The notes beneath the pieces are model-generated. The model made no database searches, had not been told where the DNA came from, and worked only from the letters and a program-made list of their open reading frames with translations. Positions 43,232 to 54,661 of a DNA stretch of 64,000 nt are shown piece after piece (position 1 is the stretch's first letter; each line of letters begins with the position of its first letter). The stretch is from Pseudopyrenochaeta lycopersici (lineage: Eukaryota; Ascomycota; Dothideomycetes; Pleosporales; Pseudopyrenochaetaceae), in NCBI GenBank assembly GCA_003313425.1, contig NHZP01000057.1, positions 186,001-250,000 of the forward strand. Direction: 5' to 3'. The translations under genes were made by a program, and so were the position numbers.

Positions 43232-44331
43232 ATGTCATCCCAAGAAATTTCGGTTCCGCATGGTCCAGACCGCCAGCGAGTTCTCAATGTGCTCGCCCAG
43301 CGTAGATACCGTAAAGAATCTATGCACATCACTTGCGTCTCGTACTCACTCTGTTTAGGTCAGCGAAAGCGGGAGCGGTTGCAATCTTTGGAAACGAGAC
43401 TTAACGCCAGACTGGGTGGTACGAACGCAATGTATGCTTCCGGTGGGGAGATGCAGCACCTCATGCAACCTCCGCTTCTGAGGTCAGGCAACCCTGGCAC
43501 GCCCAATGATACTCTCTATGATCCGTACCCAGATTTTATGATTGGAGTTTCGAACGCGTCCTGTATGTCCCTTGCGCCGTATGGGTCGGCGTGTAATACG
43601 TCAGAAAGTTCGTCATCACATGTGAGGGATCAATTCGGAACCAATACCTTTCTGCCTAATGGTATGCTCTAGCAACTCTAAAAACGTATCTCCTGCTGTA
43701 GTTGTGCTTACCGGATTTATCTGTAGGCAGTACTTCTCAAAGCCTTACGTCAACGTCTGGTTCCCAATTATCAGAAGAACTTCAAGATCTTGAAACTTCC
43801 CAGTTCACATTCCCATCGGAGCATGCAATTGATATTCCAACTCTCAAAACTATGGAGGTCTCACTTCGGATTGCACACATGCTTGGACTTGCGGACGAGC
43901 TGTTAGACCTCACTGTAAGCCGGGTTCTAGACGTGTCGAAATTTTCAGTCCCGTTGGGAGACTTACCCGAAAACTTACGTCCAACGGAAGCACAGCTCTT
44001 ATTGCCACACTATCCAGTAATAGACGTTCTTCCTTGGCCATCGGTAAGGACAAGACTAATTTGTCTTTTCACTCAGCCCGACCAGCTTAGACCGCCAATC
44101 GCGAGAGGCTCCATGGCTATTGTTCGGCTAATGCAAGGTTTTGATGGCGAGTCGGAGGGACTCCGCGTTACATTCGATACAAATGGACATGGATATGATG
44201 GAAAGAGCTGGGAAATCGGACAGGCCATCATGAAAGACTGGTGGTGGGCCCTGGATCCTGAGATTGTCTCTAATTCAAACCGGCTAAGGTCTATAAGAGG
44301 GGCCCCCAAATTGCAGCTTTCAATACAATAA
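43232..44331 (+). CDS. bZIP transcription factor with DUF3425-type C-terminus
   Basis: The exons are 43232-43310, 43359-43661 and 43727-44331, giving 328 residues. The introns are 48 and 65 bp, GTAAAG-TAG and GTATGC-TAG. The first intron interrupts the basic region and its removal gives VLAQRRYRQRKRERLQSLE, a clear fungal bZIP basic region followed by a short leucine-spaced segment. The C-terminal half carries PHYPVIDVLPWPSVR and a tail with WEIGQAIMKDWWWALDPEIV, which match the DUF3425 domain found in many fungal bZIP-like regulators. It would bind DNA as a dimer in the nucleus. Its targets are unknown. The neighbouring NTF2-like gene is divergent, with about 1.3 kb between them. Confidence 0.85.
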
Positions 44332-44408
44332 CAAGGACACCGCTAGTAAAACCGTTATAACTGGTGCTATTTTTTTATGGCGTTATTGGTGGAGATGTGG
44401 GTTTATTG

Positions 44409-44659
44409 GAACCGGGGTTGGAAGGTTACATCTTGAGGAAAAGGAGTGCAGAATTGCTGAAAAACTTAAGTTACATGAGCTGCCAGAATTTAGATAGAGA
44501 TTCAAACGAGGCCGAGCAGGGACGTTCGCCCACGAGCACGCACAGCTATTGGTTAACGCTAGACGAGCTGCGCTTACTAAAATACAAGGAGACATAGGAA
44601 TTGAAGAATTTGGACATGAATCCCTTAACGTGTTCCACAAGCGAGCCGATCAGCTCTAG
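44409..44659 (+). other. Coding-like fragment with one stop
   Basis: The frame reads GRLHLEEKECRIAEKLKLHE, then a TAG and AHEHAQLLVNARRAALTKIQ to a TAG at 44657. The composition is helical and charged, like a coding remnant. I do not recognise it. It may be the end of an adjacent transposon. Confidence 0.3.
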
Positions 44660-44701
44660 CGCGTACAACGCGTCTCCAGCTTTCAACAAGCATAACAAGC
44701 T

Positions 44702-45701
44702 ATGCCTAAGTCCTCTTCTTCTGCAATTGAAGGTAGACTTTGTTTAGCAATTCAAGCATATAATTCAGGTCGAATCAAATCTTTACGCGCAGCATCTCGA
44801 TCGTACGATATTCCTTACACAACCCTCTACGACCGCCTTCATGGTACCCCTTCACGACGCGATTCTCGACCAGTAACGTGTAAACTTACTTCTACCGAAG
44901 AAGAAGTCCTCCTTCAACGTATTCTCGACCTTGACGCTCAAGGGTTTCCTCCCCGAATCTCCGTCGTGCGAGAAATTGCAGATATTATCCTCGCAACGCG
45001 CGGCGAGACACGACCCCAAACTGTCGGCCAGAACTGGGTTAGAAACTTTGTTAACCGGGACGATATGCTCCGTTCGAAGTACAATCGCAAGTACAACGAC
45101 GACGGAAAGCAATGCGAAGACCCTACTATTATACAAGGCTGGTTTAACCTCGTACGAAACATGGTTACCAAATATGGGATACTCAACGAGGATATGTACA
45201 ACTTTGATGAGACTGGCTTCCAGATGGGTGTTATTTCAACCTCAAGAGTAGTCACACGAGCGGTCCGAAAGGGTCGTCCGAGGACTACACAGCCAGGAAA
45301 TCGGGAATGGGTTACTGTTGTACATGGGGTTAATTCGCAAGGGTGGGAGATCCCCCCGCTTGTTATCCTGACGGCAAAGCTCTATCAGGCGACTTGGTGT
45401 ACTAATAACCCTGTGCCAGCTAATTGGGCAATCTCAGTTAGCGATAAGGGATGGACAGACGATGAGATTGGGTATGCATGGATTCAGCACTTCAATAAGC
45501 ACACCGAGTCTCGTACGAAGGGGAAATATCGCCTTCTTGTTCTTAATGGGCATGGGAGCCACCTTACTGGGCGATTTGAAGACTACTGTAAGCAGAACTG
45601 TACTATTGCGCTCTGTATGCCTGCACATTCCTCCCATCTACTCCAGCCACTTGATGTAGGCTGTTTTAGCCCACTTAAGGTCTTGTATGGTAAAGAGGTA
45701 G
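44702..45701 (+). pseudogene. pogo/Fot1-type transposase, 3' part lost
   Basis: The frame is open from MPKSSSSAIEGRLCLAIQ to VLYGKEV at 45700. Helix-turn-helix region: SLRAASRSYDIPYTTLYDRL. CENP-B-like second region: GQNWVRNFVNRDDMLRSKYN. Catalytic core: YNFDETGFQMG (first Asp), LLVLNGHGSHLTG, and SHLLQPLDVGCFSPL (third Asp). The second motif has Asn in place of the expected Asp of DGHGSH, which would abolish catalysis. The gene ends at 45701, where the hAT2 tip begins, and no C-terminal continuation is found on the other side of hAT2. Confidence 0.82.
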
Positions 45702-48599
45702 CAGGCTTGTCGTCAACAGTTGGATTATTGCCAATACCAATATATATTGCCAATACCAATACCAATACCAATCCAATAGGGTTCTAGCCTTATTGGCAGC
45801 TTATTGGCAAATACTATATAGTTTCTTCTGCATTTTCTGGCCTTATAAGTGCTGCAAATCACGTATTGGCAGTAATTTAATTGTATATATAAGTAATGCT
45901 TGATATATTACTGCTCTTCAAGTGTAGTTGTAGATGCTCGGCAAAGCCTCGGCTAGCTGACAGAACCCCTCAAATTTAAACACTCAGCACCCCCCAAGTT
46001 ATTCTAGCCATTAACAACCAAACTTTATCGAATTCCATTCACATACGGTCTGTTTTATTAAATATGGACCCTACAGAACAGGCAAATAATACAGCTTCTG
46101 TAGCTCATTACTTATCTCCAACGCCAGCAGCCAGCCGCAAACGAACTACTAGTCAGTCTACTTCTAGCGAGCATGCTGCAACAAGATCTTCTAAAAAGCG
46201 AGCTCTTAGAATATGGTCCCACGCCCGGAGGCCAGGCCCTAGCGAACTAACGCATAATAAGAACCGCAATCCAATCTAGTACTGTGCAGATCCAGAATAC
46301 AACACTCCTCATCTTATGTATAGTGTCCAGTCAACAAACGCTGCTCGAAACCATATAAAATTAAAGCATAGTATAATTATTAAAGAGGAGGAAGAGTCTC
46401 TAGTTAGGAAAGTAACAAATATGTTACTAGAGAAGTCATTTAAGAATACAGAAGAGCAGGTTAACGAAAAGAGAGAGAAAGTGCAGAGGGAGGTGTTTTT
46501 ATCTGTTATTAAGAGAGAGGAAGTTCAAGAGGCTCTAGCTCGACTTATCGTAGCCCAGAACTTACCGTACAACGCTGTTAAATAGCCAGAATTACGCAGT
46601 ATTCTCATTTAACTTAATCTGGCAGTAAAACCCTTCCTTATCGATTCTTACACAACTATCCCTCGTGTTATCGAAACCTGCTTTAATTCACGCCGAGAGG
46701 AAGTTAAAGCTAAGATGCTTAATACAGAATATAAAATACACCTTGCTGCAGACGCCTGGAGTGGCCCTAATCGTAAACAGTTCCTTACTATAACAGCCTA
46801 CTTTGTTAACCGCGATAGTATCCTTTAGAAGTATACTCTTAGATTTATTAAGCTACTAGACTCTAAGAAGGGAATTCACTAGTTCGAAGCTCTTCTTCCC
46901 TACCTAGAGAAGTATGAGATATAGGCAAAGCTAGGCTACTTTATTAGCGATAATAACAGCACTAATAACGTCCTCTGCCGTCAACTTAAGGCCTAGCTTA
47001 GACTTAAAGGTATCCAGAATTAGAAGGCAGCCCACTAAAGAATCCGCTGCTAAGGGCACGTTCTCAATATTATCGCTTCAGCGTTCTTATTTGCTAAGGA
47101 CAAAGAAGCTGTTAAAGCTGTAATAAAGCAGCTTACAGAGGATAAGACACTTAGTTTTAAGAAGGTACTAACAGAGAACTTTAAAGAAGCTACAGCTATT
47201 AAATGGCGTCAAATAGGCCCACTTGGAAAGCTTCATAACTTCGTTAAGTAGCTCCAATCCAATTACAATAAGTACCACAAGTTTAAGCAGATAGCTGGCC
47301 GGACAATACTAATAGACAACGACACCCGGTAGAATAGCTGGCTTCAAATGCTAGAGGTGGCTTGCGATAACGAAGATACCGTTAACAAGTTCCTACACTC
47401 AAACTACAGCCAACTTGAAAGGGACTATCTTACTCCTAGTAATTGGGAGCTCCTCTACCATACTCGCGACTTCCTTAAACCTCTCGAACAAGCTACTAAG
47501 TTCTGTAAGAGCCCTTTTGCTTGCCTAGATCGAACACCATACACAATAGACTTTATACTTGCTCATTTAAAGGAATCTGAGGTAGGTAATATTAATTTTT
47601 CCTAAAGTCTACTAAGATATAAACCTAGATTCTAAAGCTAATATTTTACAGGAGCAACACAAGAACAACCCTACCCTTCTTAGCAGCATTCAAACAGCGT
47701 GGTATTCCTTTAATAAATACTTTATCAAAGCTAACGAGGTCCCTGCCTACTGCGCAGCCACACTCCTTCACCCTTCCCGTCGAAAGAACTATCTAGAACG
47801 CAATTAGGAGCCTAAATAGGTAAAGGATATATATCCAAAGGTGCAGAAGTACTAGGAGAACAACTTCAAGGGCAAACACCCTGCTATAGTGGATGATATC
47901 TTAATACATCCTATAGCAACAGATAAGTTCGCCCAGTAGCACCAGAAGCAGAGGCTTGCTGTACACGCTGCAGATGAGTTTATCTCCTTTACTAAGAATG
48001 ATCCCTATAAGCTCCCTCTTAACATAGAGCCTTATAAGTGGTGGCTACAGCCTCAGCAACAGAAGAGCTATCCAAACTTATCAAAAATAGCTGTTAATAT
48101 TCTTTCTTGTCCCTCTATGTCTGCTGAGCCGGAACGTGTCTTTTCTGGGGCTCGTCGCACTATATCATAGTCAAGAATTAAGCTTAGATTAAAGAATATT
48201 AAGATAGGAGAGTGTTTGAAGTCATAGCAACGTATATATGTTCAGAGGGACGGTGAATATGTAGCAGAGCTGAGAGCACTTAACGAGCGTTGGATTCAAG
48301 ACAACAACCCAGAAGTCCTTGGACGCGATAATGATAGTCATATGCCTTTAGACGATACGCAGAGTGAGTCACTGGAGTCTAGCATCTTATCTGGCCCTCG
48401 TACTATTAATTCCGAAAGTCTGTTTGTAGAGTAGAACTATTATACCATGCCAAGACTGGCGATAGGCGTATTGGCAACCTTATTGGCACGTTATTGACAC
48501 ATTATTGGCACATTATTGGTATTGGCAAAACGGTTAACCAATATCTTGGTATTGGCAAAAAGTGCCAATAGCCTTATTGAATTGTTGACGACAAGCCTG
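45702..48599 (+). mobile_element. hAT DNA transposon hAT2, 2,898 bp, decayed
   Basis: The ends are CAGGCTTGTCGTCAACA (45702) and TTGTTGACGACAAGCCTG (48582-48599), nearly perfect inverted repeats. Inside both ends, ATTGCCAATACCAAT and its reverse complement words recur. The 8-bp flanks AGAGGTAG and AGAAGAGA do not match. The left flank is a pogo transposase and the right flank a MULE transposase. Confidence 0.88.
46064..48437 (+). pseudogene. hAT2 transposase, RIP-like stops
   Basis: The reading frame can be followed from MDPTEQANNTASVAHYLSPT through EYKIHLAADAWSGPNRKQFL, GYFISDNNSTNN, GHVLNIIASAFLFAKD, YTIDFILAHLKE and EPYKWWLQPQQQ to PSMSAEPERVFSGARRTI. This gives the RNase H fold and the C-terminal dimerisation domain. 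At least ten in-frame stops are nearly all TAG. They sit where relatives have Trp (TGG) or Gln (CAG): for example before YCADPEY, after FVK and after DTR. That is what CpA-to-TpA change on either strand would produce. Confidence 0.82.
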
Positions 48600-49242
48600 A
48601 GAAGAGATTCTGAACGCGATTGTTGTTATCCTTCTTGACAGCGAATACCCAGTCTGCTGTAGATAAGTCATCCAGCAACGTCTCCACTGGGCTCCTTCCG
48701 TTCAGGTGCTTCTCTCTAACTGCCTTCCTCTCGCCGCGAATGTCTGTAGCAGTGACTAGGGTGTCCTGATCCTCCCTTTGAATGGCGGCCAGTATCTGCA
48801 TTAGCCGTACTCCAGCATGCGTCATCGACTCGATCACCTCTTTCTGTGCAACTGTACGCCTGCGGTAAACATTGTGCGCGCTAGGGTTAATTGATCGACA
48901 GTAGTTGTGGTTCTTGTTCTGCACCTCCAGCCTCCACTGATCGCTCTGCTTCACCTTAAAGATGATAAGCTTGAAGGGGCATCCAGTAGAGCGCGTACTT
49001 GTGCTTAGGATCTTTGCGGTTGAATTGTGATTTTTCCTGAAACGATCACAATGGTAGTAGTAACGTGTTTTGACCTCACAGTTATGAGGCAAACTCCGCT
49101 TAAGAACAAAGCCGTAGCCATGCTGCATGCCGTGCATTTTGAGCGCATCATACGCTTCTTCAAAGGAGCTGTAGACCTGGTCCAGTGGGGCCGCAATGTC
49201 TTCCATGGTAAGGTACACAAGACGAGCGTGCGAACTCAACAT
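48600..49242 (-). pseudogene. MULE transposase N-terminal fragment (FAR1-type domain)
   Basis: The frame starts at or near MEDIAAPLDQVYSSFEEAYD (49206). It contains a FAR1-like DNA-binding region (HGYGFVLKRS, YYYHCDRFRKNHNS, STGCPFKLII, NHNYCRSINPSAHNVYRR), typical of fungal Hop-like Mutator elements. It reaches the VQNLF position just before the DDE core and is then cut off by the hAT2 end at 48599. No catalytic part remains in the window. Confidence 0.75.
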
Positions 49243-49363
49243 CAGCGATTCTATGGTTGTGTCTATCTGCTACATAGACGCGGCAGTGTCGCGATGGTGT
49301 CGCGTCCGTAGATTACGCACTAAGCCAAGTGGAGCGATTAATTTCCGCTAAATTAGCACTGGG

Positions 49364-49412
49364 GACAAATCTCAAATTGGGGACAAATCTCAAAAACGTG
49401 GGGACAAATCTC
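49364..49412. repeat. Triple GGGGACAAATCTCA repeat at the MULE end
   Basis: Three direct copies of GGGGACAAATCTCA occur in about 50 bp, roughly 120 bp outside the MULE start codon. They probably mark the terminal region of the MULE, where transposase would bind. The matching other end is missing. Confidence 0.65.
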
Positions 49413-49475
49413 AGCAGCCCTTTTTTGGCGCCCGCGTGCCTGGCAATATGAAGCTTACTAACAGAAGGAGTCAAC

Positions 49476-49675
49476 ACATGAGACACCGTACGAAGAAGCC
49501 TTCACGAACTGCCGCACGAAAAAGCACACATGAAACGCCGTACGAAGAAGCTTGCACGAACTGCTGAACGAAGAAACACACATGAGGCACTGTGTGAAGA
49601 AGAGGGCCGCACGAAGTACCACACGAAGAAGCACACACCGAGTGCTGCAAGAAGAAACTTGCGCAAGAGCCTGTC
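49476..49675. repeat. Imperfect tandem repeat, about 50-bp unit
   Basis: Units contain CACATGA, CGCCGTACGAAGAAG, GCACGAACTGC and CGCACGAAGAAGCACACA in the same order, four times with drift. It is not translated as any known protein. Confidence 0.6.
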
Positions 49676-49711
49676 GCAACCTATTTAAAGCTCAAAGTTA
49701 CTACGTAAAGA

Positions 49712-49956
49712 TGTTGACAGGTCTAGAAAGTACGGTGATATCTGATCGGAGAGACCGAAATTCCATACTTTCGGTGAGACCGAGAATATCGGATTGACCG
49801 TCGGCCAGACCGAAGAGCTGAAGTTAAGGCCATAGATATAAAGGAGCAGGTTGCGCTCTGTAGAAGAGTGGGAGAAAAAACTCAAAATAGAGATAATTCA
49901 AAGTCTATTGAGAATTGCATCACATGTGCCACATTATTAGGGTACTCATACCAATA
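49712..49956 (+). mobile_element. Solo LTR, family LTR2
   Basis: 245 bp, TGTTGACAGGTCTAG to CATACCAATA. The flanks AAAGA and GGTGT do not match, so recombination rather than simple insertion is likely. Confidence 0.82.
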
Positions 49957-50483
49957 GGTGTTTTGTAGGAAAGGACGAGAGACGACGTTCCAACAGACGA
50001 CGGCGGAATGGCTCAAGCCGCACATCCTGGGCGCGAGACTGGTCTGACTTAAGTGGCGCGCCGTCAGGGCAGACTGGATGGAGGTGGCGATAGACATTGC
50101 CAGCGGGAAAGTGAGCTGGCCGGCGAGGGAGGGCTTTGGGAGTAGAGGTATGCACGATGCAGTGGCTCGGGCGACCAAGACCTGAATTTGTGGTGACCAA
50201 CGTACACGAAGATTGTACTCTCTTGAGACGGAGCCTTGATCTTGCGATAGAAGATTCTCTGCCTATGAGCATTCCTTGCCAGCTCATCCGGCTGTGGATC
50301 TCGACTTTCTTCCCATAGGTCGGTACAGACCATTGGCCTAGCCTTGCGCTTTTTGGTCAAGGGTTCCGCGTAAGGAAGCTCAGAATCGTCTTGTAGGGCT
50401 TCCATATTAGTAGTTCTAAGCTCTGTAAGAGTGGCATTGTCGTCTAAGTTAATATCGGTTATGTTAGGCTTGTTAGAGGACAT
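49957..50483 (-). pseudogene. Transposase-like N-terminal remnant, possibly hAT
   Basis: The frame begins MSSNKPNITDINLDDNATLT (50483) and reads KKRKARPMVCTDLWEESRDP and NAHRQRIFYRK. A nuclear-localisation-like basic run followed by an aromatic motif and R-IFY resembles the start of hAT proteins ahead of the BED finger. Frameshifts follow, and the element stops at the LTR2 copy (49956). Confidence 0.35.
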
Positions 50484-50771
50484 GGCGGTAGTGGTAAGGG
50501 TAGTACCTAACTTGTGTGTTTACTTGAGATGGACGCGTTCGGTATTCTGCCGCGTTTTCCAACCAATCGGAATCCTTAGCGGCTTACCGCCTATAGAGGC
50601 ACCCCTGTTAACACCAACAAGACGCCCAATAGTAGCACCTATATCACCCCTTCATTAATCGTATTAATCACTTTTAATCGTAGAGAGGTATGATTCACTG
50701 AATCATAATCAAACTCAGATTCAGATTCACATTTAATCTATTTAATCCGCCAGATTATATACAACCCTGGG
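50484..50771. other. Spacer upstream of the helicase pseudogene
   Basis: This region has AATC-rich words (GATTCACTGAATCATAATC and TTAATCGTATTAATCAC) near 50655-50750. No gene is visible. Confidence 0.4.
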
Positions 50772-52780
50772 TTGGAGGCGATGGTGTGGGAAAAGGAGGC
50801 GATTTCGTCGCACATGTGGCCGGCCGACCCAAGCGGACGCAAGTGGACAGGCGACAGGTTGCGGGAAGCATTGAAGCGCGAGAGTAGGGTGGGATTGGGG
50901 CAGGAGTTGACGATTGCGGCATACCGCGAAATTGCGATTGGTATCAGTCGGAGATTTTTGCGCGGATCCACGGCGTTTAGGACAGACGAAGGGGATGAGA
51001 ATGAAGAGTGGAACGAGGAGAACATCGGGGCCGCCATTGCAGACGAGCAAGCCGGGCATACAGCGCATATTGCGGGGTTGATATGCGCACGTGGGATTAT
51101 GGAGCAGGCAGGGGTGACAGCCGACCGAAGGCAGTTGTTCCGCAATTCGAGCACCGATTGGCATCGATTTTTAGGGTTTCAAGCGGGGGTCAAGGAGGAG
51201 GATGGGTGCAAGAAGCGGAAGAGGGCACCGTTCGAAAACGAGGCCAACGAGGCGAAGATCGATCGATGGGGCCGGTTAAGGAAGATGAACACGACAGCGC
51301 AATTGCAGCGGATGATGGGCAACACGGCCAAGTTCCGGGGCGTACAGAAAGTAGCCATTGAGGCGATTGTGGCCGGCGAGAGTCCCGTGGTAGCCGTGAT
51401 GCTAACGGGGGCAGGCAAGAGCATGTTGTTTATGTTGCCGGCGTGGGCAGAGCAGGGCGGCACGACGGTCGTCGTGGTCCCGTTGATTGCGTTGCGAGGA
51501 GACATAAAGCGGCGGTGCAAGACGTTGGGGATATTATGTGCCAAGTGGGAGCGTCGCCGTCCGCCCGATGCAGCCGCGGTGGTATTGGTGACGCCCGAGT
51601 CGGCGACTAGAGAGGAATTCGCGACGTTTTTGAACCGGTTGCGAGCAACACGACAATTGGACCGGATTGTGATCGACGAGTGTCACATTGTGTTGAATCG
51701 GCGATACACGTTCCGTAAGCAGATGCAGCAGTTAGGCAGGTTGGTAGTAGCCAAGATAAAGATGGTGTTGTTAATAGCGATATTGCCGCCGAGCGAGGAG
51801 GATGAGTTGTTTTGACAGATGCATTTTGTGCGGGATCAGGTCAAGGTGTTCTGAGCAGATACAGCAAGGGCGAACGTAGCGTATCGAGTGATTAAGGTAG
51901 GCAAGGCGGTAAAGAAGAAGGAGGTAGAGGCAATAGTGTTAGATATAGTGCGGCAGAAGTTAAAGAAGTACAAGACGGGCAAGATTGTGATATACAGTAA
52001 TTCGGTGCTGAAGGTTAAAGAGTTAGCAAAGAAGTTAGGATGTTACGCGTATTTCCACGACGCGATAGGCAAGGCAAGCATGTTAGACGATTTTATGGCA
52101 GGGACGCAGGGAGTGATTGTGGCAACGAGCGCGTTAGGCATGGGGGTCGACATACCCGACATTCGGTGTATCATTCATATTGATTGGCCGTTTTCGGTGT
52201 TGGATTACGCACAAGAGAGCGGCAGGGCAGGGCGAGATGGATGGCGAAGCGAGGCAGTCATCATCGCACAGGAAGGCGATCAACCAGCGGCGGACAGCAA
52301 GCAGAGCGAGGTAGAGCAGGCGTTGGTCCGATTGTATGCAGACGGAGAGGGCGGGAAAGCACGATGTAGGCGGGTGGTGTTAGACGGATATTTGGATAGG
52401 CGAAAGACAGAGCGGATAGGGTGCGAAGAGGGAGAGGAGAAATGTGACGTTTGCAGGGGAGTGGAGGAGAAGACAGACGAGGAGGAAAGCGAGGAAGAGA
52501 CGGACATGGTTGGATGCGAAGGAGAAGAAATACTGCGGGTATTTCCGCAGCAAGAGCGTGAGCGACAAGGCCCGCGGCAGAGGTTGATGCAGAATCGACA
52601 GTAAGAGTTTGCAGAGGTGGAGTGGTTGCGGCAGCAATTGGCGTGGTGGGCGAAGTGGTGCGGGATATGCGAGGGGGCCGGGGACAGCAAGAACAGCGGG
52701 CACGACGTACGGCAGTGTTGGCGGGCAGAAAGCCGGGAGGTTAAGGAGAAGATCAAGGGGTTAGACGCACAGATTAAGTA

Positions 52781-54130
52781 CAGTGCCCTTCCAAAAGTTC
52801 TCGCCGCGCACGCATGAGCCACCCTCACCAGCACATGTGTACAAAACTTCAACACCATGTATCTCAGCCAATATATAATATAATTTAATTTTTTTTGAAG
52901 CTATAGTTGCGCACAGGTTCAATATTTCGTTTGCCACCCTCGCGCTTTCTTGCATGCAGCAATTCGTCGTGGCATGCTCATGATGAGGCGCCGAATCAGG
53001 CTGGCTGGTATGCGACGCCAGCAACTTTTCAATGCAGCGCAAAAGCCATCCCACTCCTCTATAGCTTGACTATAATTGTTATACTGGGGATAGAATCTGT
53101 ACATGAGCTTTTTGAGATACCACCAGAGGTGCTCAATTGGGTTGAGATCAGGTGAGTAGGGTGGCCAGTCAACAGTACTGATGTGGTGCTCAACCAGAAA
53201 TCTCCTTGTCGCTGTAGCTGTATGTACGCGCGCGTTGTCCTGCATGAAAAGCTGTGAACGACGCCATGATCGCAAGAGGCCTTTCTTCAAAGCCTTAATG
53301 TAACTTTTGGCGGAGTATCCACAGTTTGGAGCATCAGGATCGCGCTCCATTATGACTAGAGGGCTCCTCTGTGCACGCCCACGTTCATCTAGCCATATTA
53401 AACCCCACACCATCTGTGCTACCTTCTTACCACAGCCATAGGTTTAGAGCATTATTGTCTTCTATTTCTCTTGTGAATTGCGAAATACCCACTCTTAGGT
53501 TTGCCCTAAGCCCTTCTGAAAGGAGCACTCATCTGAGAAGCGCAGGGTGCGTCGATGCCATGGGAAATAAGAGTACTCTCTACAGAACTTGAGCCGCCGC
53601 AACGCACGCGATTTGTTGAGCTTTAGACGCTTCTTACAAGGAGATTTAGTGAGGCCTTGTCTTTGCAGATACCGCCGCAATGTGGGATAGCTAGGTGGCT
53701 TCAAAGTGGTGCCATCTGGATTCACAACTACTGCCTCTTCAGCTAGCTCTTTATACGTAATTTTTAGCTGTGCGCGTGCTTTGAGATAGATGATCTTCTT
53801 CTGATAAAGCGATAGTATAGGTGGTTTACCGCTGCGAGGTTTATCTGTTGTTTTGCCAGTTTGTTGATATCTTTTCCTGATGTCGCGTATACCACGTTCA
53901 CTGCGGCCAAACGCGTCAGCAACTTCAGCGACTGTAGCACCACCATGCAGCATGCCAATAATTTGACCCCGCTGCTGGACTGTTAAATTAGGACGTCTGC
54001 GCGTATTTTGGTCAATTTCTTGAAGAATTTGGCGTTGTGGTGGCATAATTATGATGCTGCAAAGTTGAGGTGGTGTTGTTGTGATGGAACGCGTCGCACT
54101 AGCGCGGTGAGAACTTTTGGAAGGGCACTG
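52781..54130 (-). mobile_element. Tc1/mariner element Tc1-2, 1,350 bp
   Basis: The terminal repeats are CAGTGCCCTTCCAAAAGTTCTC (first 20 bases used) at 52781 and the reverse complement ending AAGGGCACTG at 54130. TA stands on each side (52779-52780 and 54131-54132). Removing the element and one TA restores the helicase frame. It is a near relative of Tc1-1. Confidence 0.92.
52919..54046 (-). pseudogene. Tc1-type transposase (Tc1-2), three in-frame stops
   Basis: The frame starts MPPQRQILQEIDQNTRR and keeps register to RGWQTKY at 52919, 375 codons. The helix-turn-helix (VAEVADAFGRSERGIRDI) and the residues FSDECS, QDNARVHT and SPDLNPIEHLWW are all present. Three stops lie between 53416 and 53495, at codons that are Gln or Trp in Tc1-1 (TAA after GLGQT, TAG after EK). 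The rest is clean. The pattern fits C-to-T decay. Confidence 0.85.
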
Positions 54131-54209
54131 TACGACATGTACGCAGGGTGTTGGAAGTGTGGGGCACCGCAGGAGATATGCAACGCGTGGGAGGCAGATG
54201 GACGTGGCA

Positions 54210-54453
54210 TATTAGTATGAGTACCCTAATAATGTGGCACATGTGATGCAATTCTCAATAGACTTTGAATTATCTCTATTTTTTGAGTTGTCTCTTCCTC
54301 TTCTACAGAGCACAACCTAGTCTTTATATCTGCGGTCTCAACTTCAGCTCTTCGGACTGGCCGACGGTCAATCCGATATTCTCGGTCTCACCGAAAGTCT
54401 ATTATTTCGGTTTCTCCGATCAGATATCACCGTACTTTCTAGACCTGTCAACA
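54210..54453 (-). mobile_element. Solo LTR, family LTR2, inverted
   Basis: 244 bp from TATTAGTATGAGTACC to CCTGTCAACA, with the duplication TGGCA at 54205-54209 and 54454-54458. It lies in the C-terminal coding part of the helicase pseudogene. Confidence 0.93.
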
Positions 54454-54661
54454 TGGCAGACATCGGGCATCGCAAGAAGGGGTTTGTCAATACGGAGGGG
54501 TATTAACGGGTGGGTTCAACGATTAGAGAGATTTGGGATTGACGGTGCAGGGCCAGGGCGGACAATTATTGAGTATTTAGGAAAGAAGCGAGCATTAGAG
54601 ACAGTTGAGAGTAACAATTTGGTAGGAGAATTTTGTTGGATTACAAGGTTATTAGCAGAGT

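Larger units (their letters stand above)
50772..54661 (+). pseudogene. RecQ-like helicase of the telomere-linked type, split by two insertions
   Basis: One frame carries an N-terminal region (AAYREIAIGISRRFLRGSTAF), then FRGVQKVAIEAIVAG, motif I (LTGAGKS), motif II (DECH in VIDECHIVLN) and, after two TGA stops (51813 and 51852), YSNSVLKVKELAK, motif V (VATSALGMGVDIPDI) and motif VI (QESGRAGRDG). After a TAA (52602), the C-terminal WWAKWCGICEGAG block continues to 52778. A Tc1 element occupies 52781-54130, after which the frame resumes with GCWKCGAPQEICNAWEADGR. A solo LTR then sits at 54210-54453, and the tail with IIEYLGKKRALETVESNNLV follows in a shifted frame. Helicases of this layout sit next to telomeres in many ascomycetes. 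This copy is dead. Confidence 0.8.

Noticed and set aside
41430..44331. The NTF2-like gene and the bZIP gene considered as a secondary metabolite cluster.
   Set aside because: No synthase, oxidase or transporter gene lies nearby. Two genes are not enough to support a cluster.
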